DNA of 64,000 nt from Alloprevotella sp. OH1205_COT-284 (GTDB lineage: Bacteria; Bacteroidota; Bacteroidia; Bacteroidales; Bacteroidaceae): assembly GCF_003859795.1 (NCBI RefSeq), contig NZ_RQYI01000002.1, forward strand, positions 62,001 to 126,000, in the 5' to 3' direction. The notes beneath the pieces were generated by a model. That model was given only the letters and a program-made list of their open reading frames with translations. It searched no databases and had not been told where the DNA came from. Below, one piece after another: positions 45,729 to 54,409 of this stretch. The stretch's first letter is position 1. Each line of letters starts with the position of its first letter. The position numbers and the translations under genes were made by a program.

Positions 45729-47387
45729 TTATTTTTTATTGGAGGCAATAGCTTTTACAAATTTAGCCTTTGCTGCGTCATAAGCCTTCTTGGCCTTTGC
45801 TGCATTTTTGGATGTCTTTGCTTTTTTCGCCGCATCATACAAATCCCACAATTTAAACTTGGCAGTAGCGGCTATTTGCGCTTCGGTAGATGCTTTGGCG
45901 GTTGCTTCAACAGCAGCTTCATCGACGGTATTGTAAGCATGGCGATAGCCTTTCAGTTCATTCCAATGTCCGCGAGTGAAATCGGGGAAAGCCACAGATG
46001 CGCAGTTGTTATCCATAGAGAGTGCCCCCAATTCGGCAAGCGCACACCACTCCGCAAGGTCATACACGTCCATGTCCAAAGGAAGGCCGTTTTGAAGACA
46101 ATAAATCAAACGAGCGTCCATCATGTAGTCCATACCGCCATGTCCCATCTCACGACCGATTTCTCCGTACTTTTTAATAATCGGGTGTTCGTATTTCTCT
46201 TCGAGCTTTTTAGCTTCCGATTTGGGGAGGAAACCATGGCTGCTGAAATCATCAATGGCAGGTGTCACACCGCTTTCCACGAGTTGCTTTTTGTCGAGGG
46301 CATACTCCGGCGTGGGATATTTGGTGGCATAACCTTTTGTTCCGGTCAATTTGAAGAGTCGGTTGTAAGGCTGGGGATTCATCACATTGTGTTGAATTTC
46401 CACTACCTTTCCTCCGGCAGTTCTCATGAGCGTAGTGGTTTGATCTCCGTTGCGGAAGTCGTCGCAAGGTTTTCCCGTGATTTTCTCCACCAACGCCTTG
46501 CCGTGTACAGATTTGGTGTCCATCGCCGTGAGCACGGTGAAACGATCTCCGCGGTGGATATCAAGACATTGTGCCACAGGGCCAAGGCCATGGGTGGCAT
46601 AAACATCACCACGATTTTCTTTGTTGAATTTCAGACGCCAACCCAATTTGTCTGCGTCTTTTCCGTCAGGATTGACCCAATAGCTCTTCCAAAAAGGATC
46701 GAGGGCATGAATATAAGCACCTTCCGCACGAATGACCTCTCCAAATACTCCGGACTGTGCCATGTTGAGCGCACGAAGTTCGTAGTAGTCATAACAGCAG
46801 TTTTCGAGGATCATGCAATGTTTACGGGTCTTTTCGGAAAGGTTCACCAATTGCCAGCACTCATCCAAGTTCATGGCCGAAGGCACTTCAATTGCGGCAT
46901 GCTTTCCTTTTTCCATGGCATATTTGGCCACAACGAAGTGGTGATCCCAATCCGTAGCAATGTAAACAAGATCGATGTCGGGGCGAGCGCACAATTCTTT
47001 GTATCCCTCTGCGCCAGAATAAATATCTGCCGGAGCAAGTCCTTTTTTGCGAAGAGAAGTTTGACACTTTTCCGCACGGGCAGCCTCGTAGTCGCACAAT
47101 GCGACAATCTGCACACCGGGAATGTGGGCAAAACGATTAACGGCAGAGGGGCCGCGCATACCAAGTCCGACAAATCCCACACGAACCGTCTTCATCTTGG
47201 GAGCGGTGAGTCCGATAACGTGAGTTTGTCCGGGTTCTCGTTCGGGAGTTTTGGTTACGATCGTACCTTTATTCCAAGTCCAATTGGCCGAATCGGAATA
47301 ATGCGACTGCGAGGACGATTGCGCCACGGCCATTCCTGCAAAAAGCAGCGATGCAAGGGCACCTACAAAAAGGCTTTTGATTTTCAT
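45729..47387 (-). CDS. GH109-like Gfo/Idh/MocA protein with signal peptide and Lys/Ala tail
   Basis: 552 aa. A signal peptide (1-22, ending GMAVA before Gln) is followed by a Rossmann domain starting near residue 68 (VRVGFVGLGMRGPSAVNRF) and a long C-domain with HGLGPVAQCLDIHRGDRF, a segment I associate with GH109 enzymes, which remove alpha-GalNAc by an NAD-dependent mechanism. VPSAMN stands where Gfo/Idh enzymes have EKP, as I recall for GH109. Residues after about 485 form a tail of Ala and Lys (AAKKAKTSKNAAKAKKAYDA), absent from ordinary members. The signal looks Sec-like rather than Tat, so how NAD is kept bound is unclear. Confidence 0.85.
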   Translation of the reverse strand: MKIKSLFVGALASLLFAGMAVAQSSSQSHYSDSANWTWNKGTIVTKTPEREPGQTHVIGLTAPKMKTVRVGFVGLGMRGPSAVNRFAHIPGVQIVALCDYEAARAEKCQTSLRKKGLAPADIYSGAEGYKELCARPDIDLVYIATDWDHHFVVAKYAMEKGKHAAIEVPSAMNLDECWQLVNLSEKTRKHCMILENCCYDYYELRALNMAQSGVFGEVIRAEGAYIHALDPFWKSYWVNPDGKDADKLGWRLKFNKENRGDVYATHGLGPVAQCLDIHRGDRFTVLTAMDTKSVHGKALVEKITGKPCDDFRNGDQTTTLMRTAGGKVVEIQHNVMNPQPYNRLFKLTGTKGYATKYPTPEYALDKKQLVESGVTPAIDDFSSHGFLPKSEAKKLEEKYEHPIIKKYGEIGREMGHGGMDYMMDARLIYCLQNGLPLDMDVYDLAEWCALAELGALSMDNNCASVAFPDFTRGHWNELKGYRHAYNTVDEAAVEATAKASTEAQIAATAKFKLWDLYDAAKKAKTSKNAAKAKKAYDAAKAKFVKAIASNKK

Positions 47388-47434
47388 AAAATAATATGAT
47401 TTAGAAGAATAGAATGAGTTGTAAAAAGAAGTCG

Positions 47435-48310
47435 CTATTTATCCATATTGACAGCTCCGGTTCCGATCATCTGTCCATCGCAGAAGACATGTGCCGTGTA
47501 GCGACCGGGTGAGAGGAAGTCGTTGGCAACAGACACCACGAGGCTTACACGTTGTTCCTCTCCGGTGTATTCTATCAATTTCGAGGCCGAACTTTCGAGC
47601 GTTTTGTTTTCGTAACCGAAACTGCCCGACACGCCGATCACCGTCCCATTCGGATTCATGAGGCGAACATACACCATGCGTTCTCCCGTGGCGGCCGTCA
47701 CATTTCGATTGATGACAAAATTGATGCCGAAACGCACCACATCTTTTACTTTCTTGGCCGGTTTGGAGTTTTTCTTAATGGGAGAAATGGCTATGCCCGA
47801 AGCATTCAGTTGGGAAGCAATGGCCACTTTGTCGGACAACTGCGCACGCTCCATGTCGAGATTATTGATGACCGAGTTGGCATTGTCGAGCATATTTCGT
47901 GCTTCATCTCGTTCGCTCGTAAGCCGTCCGTTTTCGCGAGTAAGCGAATCCACTTGTATGATATATGTTCGCAAAACAGCGCGCACGGCTTCCAATTCTT
48001 TTTTAAGACGTCGAATTTCGGCGGCATCACTCCGTTTCACACTGCGCAACTCTTCGAGCAATTGCTTGGTTCGTTCTTGCTCTTGGGTGAGTTTAATCAG
48101 TAGCGAGTCGTCTTTAACGCCTTTTTTAAGTTCATCATATTGCAAAGCAAACTGCTCATACTGATTTTCCATTTCTCGACGATCCATTTCGGCAAGTTGG
48201 CGCAGTTCTTCCAACTCCTTCTCCTGCTGTTTCATTTTTTCGTTTTGACAACCGGCCCAAAGCATGGAAGTCCCCAAAAAGGGAAGCACAAAAAAGAGTT
48301 TTTTGTTCAT
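47435..48310 (-). CDS. Coiled-coil lipoprotein of unknown function
   Basis: 291 aa. A signal peptide with lipobox WAGC (Cys near 21) is followed by a long charged coiled coil (about 25-165, rich in E/K/R/Q heptads) and a C-terminal beta-rich domain (about 185-290; FGINFVINRNVTAATGERMV and later strands). Presumably outer-membrane anchored with the coiled coil spanning the periplasm. The name of the C-domain is not known to me. It lies 47 bp upstream of the GH109-like gene and 73 bp downstream of ilvE, all on the minus strand. Confidence 0.8.
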   Translation of the reverse strand: MNKKLFFVLPFLGTSMLWAGCQNEKMKQQEKELEELRQLAEMDRREMENQYEQFALQYDELKKGVKDDSLLIKLTQEQERTKQLLEELRSVKRSDAAEIRRLKKELEAVRAVLRTYIIQVDSLTRENGRLTSERDEARNMLDNANSVINNLDMERAQLSDKVAIASQLNASGIAISPIKKNSKPAKKVKDVVRFGINFVINRNVTAATGERMVYVRLMNPNGTVIGVSGSFGYENKTLESSASKLIEYTGEEQRVSLVVSVANDFLSPGRYTAHVFCDGQMIGTGAVNMDK

Positions 48311-48383
48311 AAAGTCAGTGTAAGGTTACGAGTGAAAAGCACAAATATCCATGATTGCAACATCCTTGTCATCGGGTTTGAAT

Positions 48384-49403
48384 TCATTCGATGACAGTGA
48401 TCCAGCCATGAATGTCGGGGTCAATACCATATTGGATATTGCGGAGTTTTGTGTAGAGTTTTTCGGAAACAGGCCCCGGTTTTCCGTCTTTGGAAAACTC
48501 ATAACTGAGATTTTTTTCCGGATCATCGATGCGCCCGATAGGACTGATCACGGCAGCCGTTCCGCAAGCCCCCGCTTCTTCAAACGTGGCCAACTCCTCT
48601 TCGGGAATGGGGCGCACCTCAACTTTATATCCCAAATCGAGAGCAATCTGCTGTAAACTTTTGTTGGTAATGGAGGGCAGAATAGAGCTCGATTTCGGCG
48701 TGATATAAGTATTATCTCTGATGCCGAAAAAATTGGCTGCTCCACACTCGTCGATATATTTCTTTTCTTTGGCGTCGAGATAGAACTCACAAGAATAGCC
48801 ATTGTCATGCGCCCACTTGTTGGCACGCAAACTGGCGGCATAGTTTCCGCCCACTTTATAGGTTCCCGTTCCATGAGGAGCGGCACGGTCAAATTCGCGG
48901 GTGATGACATAGTTGGTCGTGGCAAAACCTCCTTTGAAATAAGGGCCTACGGGAGTGACGAAGATGACAAACAAATACTCCTCGGCCGGCCTCACTCCCA
49001 CTTGTGCTCCCGTTCCGATGAGGAGCGGACGGAGGTAAAGGGCGGCACCGCTTTCATACGGCGGAACGAAACGTTCGTTGAGTTTCACCACACGTCGCAC
49101 CATTTCGATAAAAAGTTCGGTGGGCACTTCGGGCATCAAGATGCCGCGACAGGTGCTTTGCAAACGTGCCGCATTCTCTTCCAAACGAAAAGCACGGATC
49201 TTTCCGTCGGGACACCGAAAGGCCTTTTGCCCCTCGAAAGCCTCCTGGCCATAGTGCAGGCAGGTTGCGGCCATGTGAATATCGATTGTTTCAGAGGAGG
49301 AAACTTCTACTTCTCCCCAAGCTCCATTTCGGTAGTAGCAACGCACGTTGTAGTCCGTGGGAATGTAGCCGAAAGCAAGGTTCGACCAGTCTATTTCTTT
49401 CAT
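48384..49403 (-). CDS. ilvE: Branched-chain amino acid aminotransferase
   Basis: 339 aa, fold-type IV PLP enzyme. Last step of Val, Leu and Ile synthesis and first step of their breakdown. The Schiff-base lysine lies in GTGTYKVGGNYAAS near 190-203. The EGQKAFRCPDGKIRAFRLEEN segment (about 58-78) and the DECGAANFFGI motif near 233 are typical of the 340-aa ilvE type. A TATCTTTG -7 box lies at 49517-49510 on the minus strand, giving a leader of about 100 nt. Confidence 0.95.
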   Translation of the reverse strand: MKEIDWSNLAFGYIPTDYNVRCYYRNGAWGEVEVSSSETIDIHMAATCLHYGQEAFEGQKAFRCPDGKIRAFRLEENAARLQSTCRGILMPEVPTELFIEMVRRVVKLNERFVPPYESGAALYLRPLLIGTGAQVGVRPAEEYLFVIFVTPVGPYFKGGFATTNYVITREFDRAAPHGTGTYKVGGNYAASLRANKWAHDNGYSCEFYLDAKEKKYIDECGAANFFGIRDNTYITPKSSSILPSITNKSLQQIALDLGYKVEVRPIPEEELATFEEAGACGTAAVISPIGRIDDPEKNLSYEFSKDGKPGPVSEKLYTKLRNIQYGIDPDIHGWITVIE

Positions 49404-49585
49404 TTCTTGAAGGGTTTTGGCTTTCTGTTTTTACCAAGAAAAAACGGCAACGAAAAGACTTTTGTTTCTCGTCTGACGCCGAATCTTCGTTTTTGTTAAG
49501 TTACGATTGCAAAGATAGTTAATTCTACTGCAAAAAGCACTATTGTGGTTCGTCTTTTTTCTTCCCCATCATCCTTTTGTCGGCA

Positions 49586-50503
49586 TCACAACGATATTTT
49601 CAATCCCTCTTTGGCCAATATCGTATCGGCAAACACGGATTTCGCCTCTTCGAGCAACTGATGTTCATCTTCGTATCTGGCCGAAAAATGCCCGATGATC
49701 AAACGTTTTACCTCTGCATTCTTCGCTACGGTGGCGGCTTGTCTTGCCGTGGAATGATAGGTTTCTTTGGCGCGCTTCAAGGCGTCGTCGGCGAAGGTGG
49801 ATTCGTGAAACAACAAATCCACGCCCTTCACGATTTCCGACAACTGCGGACGATAAACGGTGTCGGAGCAATAGGCGTAACTGCGTCCCGTATCTGCTGC
49901 CGTCACCAACTCTTCATGCCTCCAAATCCTTCCTTCGGCATCTGTCCAACCGGCTCCCTGCTTGATCGCGTTGATGGCGTAAAAAGGAATACCGAGAAAA
50001 TCAATCATGTCGCGGCGAATGTGGGGCAACGGACTTTTTTCACGAAATAGAAATCCGCAACAAGGCACTCGATGTTTCAACGGAATGGTGCTCACCGTCA
50101 AGCTGCGGTCTTCATAGACGATTGCCTCTTCTTTGGAGTTGATGGCATGAAAAACGATGTCATAACCGATAGATCGACAGAAGTAAGAAATCCACGGCCG
50201 CATCAACTTCTCTAAATCTTCTCCCGGACTGTAAATGTGAAGTTTCGATGTTCGTCCCAGCAGATCAAACGTGCTCAACATACCGATCAGTCCAAAGCAA
50301 TGATCGCCGTGCAAATGTGAAATAAAGATATGATTAAGTCGGGAAAATTTTAGTTTCTGACGCCTAAGTTGCAGTTGCGTTCCCTCTGCACAGTCTATCA
50401 TAAAGAGCTTTTCGCGAATGTTCAACACTTGCGAAGTGGGATAGTGTCTGCCCGTTGGCAATGCGCTGCCGCATCCTAAAATATAAAGATCGAATTTTTC
50501 CAT
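49586..50503 (-). CDS. rnz: Ribonuclease Z
   Basis: 305 aa. Cuts the 3' trailer from tRNA precursors. A metallo-beta-lactamase fold with the Zn motif SHLHGDHCFGL near 62-72, LGCGSALPTGRHYPTSQ at the N-terminus, YCSDTVYRP near 210, and a C-terminal HFSARY, all standard for RNase Z. It matters here because the tRNA-Asp genes encode no CCA and need 3' processing. A TAGTTTTG -7 box sits at 50591-50584 (minus strand), next to a 21-bp repeat array. Confidence 0.95.
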   Translation of the reverse strand: MEKFDLYILGCGSALPTGRHYPTSQVLNIREKLFMIDCAEGTQLQLRRQKLKFSRLNHIFISHLHGDHCFGLIGMLSTFDLLGRTSKLHIYSPGEDLEKLMRPWISYFCRSIGYDIVFHAINSKEEAIVYEDRSLTVSTIPLKHRVPCCGFLFREKSPLPHIRRDMIDFLGIPFYAINAIKQGAGWTDAEGRIWRHEELVTAADTGRSYAYCSDTVYRPQLSEIVKGVDLLFHESTFADDALKRAKETYHSTARQAATVAKNAEVKRLIIGHFSARYEDEHQLLEEAKSVFADTILAKEGLKISL

Positions 50504-50611
50504 AAATCAGTCTTTTTGCCGGGCGATGTCGAGCCGGTACACTCGCTCCCACCGAAGGGCAATGATGTTTTAGATTGATAGAGCAAAACTACGAAAAAAA
50601 CATCGCTCGAT

Positions 50612-50695
50612 CTACATGCCGAGTAGAAAATTCTACAAGCCTTCCGGAAAATTTTAGATAACGAGTAGTTTTTCCCGGCTCCTTTGTAGTTTTCC
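50612..50695. repeat. 21-bp palindromic repeat array, 4 units, in the rnz/ftsE divergent region
   Basis: Units at 50612, 50633, 50654 and 50675, exactly 21 bp apart, with GTAG (CCGG in unit 2) at offset 11 in each. Unlike most other arrays it lies between two gene starts, so it cannot serve as a terminator for either. 50696-50930 holds nothing I recognise. Confidence 0.78.
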
Positions 50696-50930
50696 GGTCG
50701 TGTCATGCCACTCTTTTTCGCCCTCAGCTTTTCTCTCTAATATGCCTTGTCGTTTTCTCTTTGTCGCCTTTTTCCACAGACTCTTTTGAGGTTTTTCTTC
50801 TTCGTGTCCACGTACACTTTCTTTCCTCTGCACTATTTTCTCCCGCCGGTCACGATTTTCACAAGAAGCCTCCGGTGCAACGCTCTCATTTCCTCCGTGA
50901 TTTCCTCGCAGTGAATTTGTAAACCTTTTC

Positions 50931-50962
50931 CTTGTGAAATTCCATGAAAAGCAGTAATTTTG
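50931..50962 (+). promoter_or_regulatory. Probable promoter for ftsE
   Basis: CTTG at 50931-50934, 20 bp, then TAATTTTG at 50955-50962. The leader to ATG 51077 is about 108 nt. Confidence 0.6.
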
Positions 50963-51076
50963 CAGCATTGACACACGTCGCAGTCTTCCTTGTCCATCAT
51001 GATAAGTTGCTCACTTTTGTTTCGCGAAAAACCGCGATGTGTCAAGTCCGAACTCCCTAACATTCAAAAGACAATC

Positions 51077-51760
51077 ATGCTCATCGACATAAAAGGTATC
51101 GACATCTGCATCAACGACCGCAAGATTTTGGGAAATGTTCATTTCCGAGTAGACAAAAATGAATTTATCTACATCATCGGTCGCGTAGGCAGCGGAAAAA
51201 GCTCTCTTCTGAAAACGCTATATGCCGAACTTGATTTTGAAGGCGGAGAGGCGCGCGTACTCGACACCGATTTGTCGAAACTGCGCACAAAACACATCCC
51301 CGAACTGCGTCGCCAACTGGGCATCATTTTCCAAGATTTTACGCTCCTCCAACACCGCACGATTTCACAAAACCTCGACTTCGTGCTGAAAGCCACCGGT
51401 TGGAAACAACGCTCGGAACGCGAACAACGCATCAAGGAAGTGTTGGAACAAGTCGAGATGTCTGCCTATCAGCACCACTATCCTCATGAACTGTCGGGAG
51501 GTGAGCAGCAACGCATTGCCATTGCCAGAGCCTTGCTCAACAAGCCACAGATCATTTTGGCCGATGAGCCCACCGGCAACCTCGACAACGAAACCGGCGA
51601 ACGCATCGTCAGACTGTTGCGCTCACTCACCGAATCGGGCACTGCCGTTGTCATGGTCACCCACAACCGCCAATATCTCTCTCGTTTTCCCGGCATCGTA
51701 TATCATTGTGCCAACGGAGAAATTCATGAGGTCAAAGACCAAACCTTTGTCAAGGCATGA
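51077..51760 (+). CDS. ftsE: Cell-division ABC transporter ATPase FtsE
   Basis: 227 aa from ATG 51077 (the frame opens 87 bp earlier without homolog-like sequence). Walker A GRVGSGKSS near 36-44, signature LSGGEQQRIAIARAL near 140-154, and Walker B IILADEPTGNLD near 161-172. The short length and the TGNLDNETGERI ending fit FtsE, which with FtsX activates murein hydrolases at the septum. No ftsX is next to it. Aspartate kinase follows after 84 bp. Confidence 0.9.
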   Translation: MLIDIKGIDICINDRKILGNVHFRVDKNEFIYIIGRVGSGKSSLLKTLYAELDFEGGEARVLDTDLSKLRTKHIPELRRQLGIIFQDFTLLQHRTISQNLDFVLKATGWKQRSEREQRIKEVLEQVEMSAYQHHYPHELSGGEQQRIAIARALLNKPQIILADEPTGNLDNETGERIVRLLRSLTESGTAVVMVTHNRQYLSRFPGIVYHCANGEIHEVKDQTFVKA

Positions 51761-51844
51761 GCCATACTCTCCCGAAAAACACAGTGCATCGGCACTTAAC
51801 AGCCCTCCCGTTCAAACATTGATACAAACAAAAAGAACACCGAT

Positions 51845-53161
51845 ATGAAAATTTACAAGTTTGGCGGCACTTCCGTAGGCACGCCTGAGAGAATGAAGGA
51901 AGTCTGTCAGCTCATCACCGAAGACGGAGAAAAAAAGATCATCGTACTTTCTGCCATGAGCGGAACCACCAACAGTCTCGTGGAAATTGCCGATTATTTC
52001 CGCAAAGGAAACCCGGAAGGAGCCGGAAGCGTGGTCAACGCCTTGCGACGCACTTATCACGAGCATCTCCCCGCCCTCTACTCCGATGAGCGCATATTGG
52101 AAAAAACGCGCAAACTGCTCGATGAGATTTTCCTTCAACTCAATGATTTTCGAGGCAGAGAATTTTCCGATGCCGACGAGAAAGTTATTCTCTCCAAGGG
52201 CGAAATCATGAGCACCAACATGGTGACCAACTATTTGAAAGAAATCGGTGTAAAAACCTACCTGCTCCCCGCCCTCGAATATATGAAGCTCGACCGCAAC
52301 GGCGAACCGGACGTGGCCTATATTCGCGAAAAGCTCGACGAACAACTCAAAGCCAATCCCGACTATGACATCTACATTACACAAGGGTTTATTTGTATGA
52401 ACGCCGACGGACAGGTCGACAATCTCCAACGTGGAGGTTCCGACTACACGGCATCGCTCATCGGAGCCTCCATACGTGCCGACGAAATCCAGATTTGGAC
52501 AGACATCGACGGCATGCACAACAACGACCCTCGCTTCGTGGAAGGCACCTCTCCCGTGCGCCAACTCAATTTTGAAGAAGCAGCCGAATTGGCCTACTTC
52601 GGTGCCAAAATCCTCCACCCCACCTGTGTTCAGCCGGCTCGCTATGCCGGTGTGCCCGTTCGGCTCAAAAACACGCTCGACCCCAAAGCCCCCGGCACGC
52701 TCATCAACAACGATCAGCAAGAAGGCGTCATCAAAGCCGTGGCGGCCAAAGACAACATCACGGCCATTAAGATCGTCAGCTCCCGCATGCTCTTGGCCAG
52801 CGGTTTCATGTGCAAGGTTTTCAACGTGTTCGACAAATACAAAACCAGCATCGACATGATTACCACCAGCGAGGTCGGCGTTTCGCTCAGCATTGACAAC
52901 ACGAGCCGATTGGCCGCCATCGTCGATGAACTGAAAGAAGTTGGCACCGTTGTTGTGGACGAAGGTATGTGCATCATTTGCGTGGTGGGCGATCTCCGTT
53001 GGAGCAACGAAGGTTTCGAAAGTCTTGCCGCAAACGCTCTCCGCGACATTCCCGTCCGAATGATCAGCTACGGCGGCTCCGACCACAACATTTCGTTCCT
53101 CATCAAAATGGAACACAAAAAAGCAGCCCTAAAAGCTTTGCAAGAGAAACTCTTTGCCTGA
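51845..53161 (+). CDS. lysC: Aspartate kinase (monofunctional)
   Basis: 438 aa. Phosphorylates aspartate, the first step toward lysine, DAP, threonine and methionine. The N-terminal KFGGTSVGTPERM (about 4-16), GRGGSDYTA-type loop (here QRGGSDYTASLIGA near 196) and IWTDIDGM near 218 mark the kinase domain. Two ACT domains follow (about 300-438), with VSLSIDNTSRL near 342-352 as part of the effector site. There is no fused homoserine dehydrogenase. lysA follows 90 bp later, so the product is probably steered to lysine/DAP. Confidence 0.94.
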   Translation: MKIYKFGGTSVGTPERMKEVCQLITEDGEKKIIVLSAMSGTTNSLVEIADYFRKGNPEGAGSVVNALRRTYHEHLPALYSDERILEKTRKLLDEIFLQLNDFRGREFSDADEKVILSKGEIMSTNMVTNYLKEIGVKTYLLPALEYMKLDRNGEPDVAYIREKLDEQLKANPDYDIYITQGFICMNADGQVDNLQRGGSDYTASLIGASIRADEIQIWTDIDGMHNNDPRFVEGTSPVRQLNFEEAAELAYFGAKILHPTCVQPARYAGVPVRLKNTLDPKAPGTLINNDQQEGVIKAVAAKDNITAIKIVSSRMLLASGFMCKVFNVFDKYKTSIDMITTSEVGVSLSIDNTSRLAAIVDELKEVGTVVVDEGMCIICVVGDLRWSNEGFESLAANALRDIPVRMISYGGSDHNISFLIKMEHKKAALKALQEKLFA

Positions 53162-53251
53162 CCTCTCCGAGGTTCAAGTTCATTTAAGGATGCCGATGTA
53201 CGAGTCTGTCGCACATTGGCATCCCTCTCTAAACACAGACACCGACACGCA

Positions 53252-54409
53252 ATGAACCCTAAACTATTCGAAGGAAAAGAAACCCCATTCTATTACTACG
53301 ACCTCTCGCTACTGCGACGTACCCTCACGGCCATCAAGAGTGCTACCGCCGACAGCCCTCACTTCCACGTCCACTATGCCGTGAAAGCCTGCGCACATCC
53401 CGAGATCCTGCGCACCATTGCCCAAGCCGGATTGGGAGCCGACTGCGTGAGCGGCGGAGAAGTGGAAATTGCGGCAGAATATGGTTTCTCTCCCGAAAAA
53501 ATCGTTTTCGCAGGAGTGGGCAAAACCGATCGGGAAATACAAACGGCACTCGACATCGACATCGCCTGCTTCAACGTAGAAAGTCTTCCCGAACTGGAAA
53601 ACATCAATGCACTTGCAGCCCAATCCGGCAAGAAGGCGCGAGTTGCCTTTCGCATCAACCCCAACATCGATGCCCATACACACGCCAAAATAACAACCGG
53701 CCTCAACGAAAACAAGTTCGGGCTTGCAATGGACGACATGATCGCCGCCATTCGTCGCGCACAAGAATTGAGCCACATCGAATACATCGGTCTTCATTTC
53801 CACATCGGCAGCCAAATCACCGAGATGCAGCCTTTTGCCGCCTTGGCCGACCGCATCAACCAACTCCAACTTCTCCTCGAAGCCGAAGGCATCGCGACAC
53901 CGAGCATCAACGTCGGTGGCGGATTGGGCGTGGACTATCAAACCCCCGATCTTCATCCGATCCCGGATTTTGAAGCCTATTTTTCCACTTTCAAAGAGCG
54001 GCTTCAAGTTCGCAAGAATCAAGAAGTGCATTTTGAATTAGGCCGCTCGGTGACAGCACAATGCGGAAGTCTTGTTTCACGAGTCGTTTATGTTAAACAA
54101 GGACACGAGAAACAGTTTGTCATCGTAGATGCCGGCATGACCGACCTCGTGCGTCCGGCCATGTATGGGAGCTATCACCATACGCTCAACCTCACTTCCA
54201 CCTCTGCCGAAGAAGAAGTCTACGACATTGTCGGCCCCATTTGCGAAAGCAGCGACGTGTTCCACACCGACTACAAACTCCCCACCACCCGACGCGGTGA
54301 CCTCATCGTCTTTCGATCCGCAGGAGCGTATGGTGAAACTATGGCTTCCCGATACAACTGCCGCCAACTTCCCGGCAGTATTATCTACTCATCTGCCAAT
54401 CCGTCATGA
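53252..54409 (+). CDS. lysA: Diaminopimelate decarboxylase
   Basis: 385 aa from ATG 53252 (MNPKLFEGKETPFYYYDLSL; the frame opens 36 bp earlier). Final step of lysine synthesis. The PLP lysine is Lys45 in HYAVKAC, followed by GLGADCVSGGE, HIGSQI near 189, NVGGGLGVDY near 223, and CESSDVF near 333, where the active-site Cys of the family sits. All key residues are present. Its stop overlaps the hemW start by ATGA. Confidence 0.95.
   Translation: MNPKLFEGKETPFYYYDLSLLRRTLTAIKSATADSPHFHVHYAVKACAHPEILRTIAQAGLGADCVSGGEVEIAAEYGFSPEKIVFAGVGKTDREIQTALDIDIACFNVESLPELENINALAAQSGKKARVAFRINPNIDAHTHAKITTGLNENKFGLAMDDMIAAIRRAQELSHIEYIGLHFHIGSQITEMQPFAALADRINQLQLLLEAEGIATPSINVGGGLGVDYQTPDLHPIPDFEAYFSTFKERLQVRKNQEVHFELGRSVTAQCGSLVSRVVYVKQGHEKQFVIVDAGMTDLVRPAMYGSYHHTLNLTSTSAEEEVYDIVGPICESSDVFHTDYKLPTTRRGDLIVFRSAGAYGETMASRYNCRQLPGSIIYSSANPS

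Noticed and set aside
45693-47399. A 568-codon plus-strand frame opposite the GH109-like gene
   Set aside because: It covers the same span as a well-motivated minus-strand gene with signal peptide and terminator, and runs through that gene's terminator.
50654-50974. A 106-codon minus-strand frame in the rnz/ftsE gap
   Set aside because: Lys/Arg/Glu low complexity, overlaps the 21-bp array and the ftsE promoter, no start context.
51812-53116. A 434-codon minus-strand frame opposite aspartate kinase
   Set aside because: The plus strand encodes an intact kinase with all motifs; the mirror frame shows repeated low-complexity His/Val/Gly composition and no known domain.
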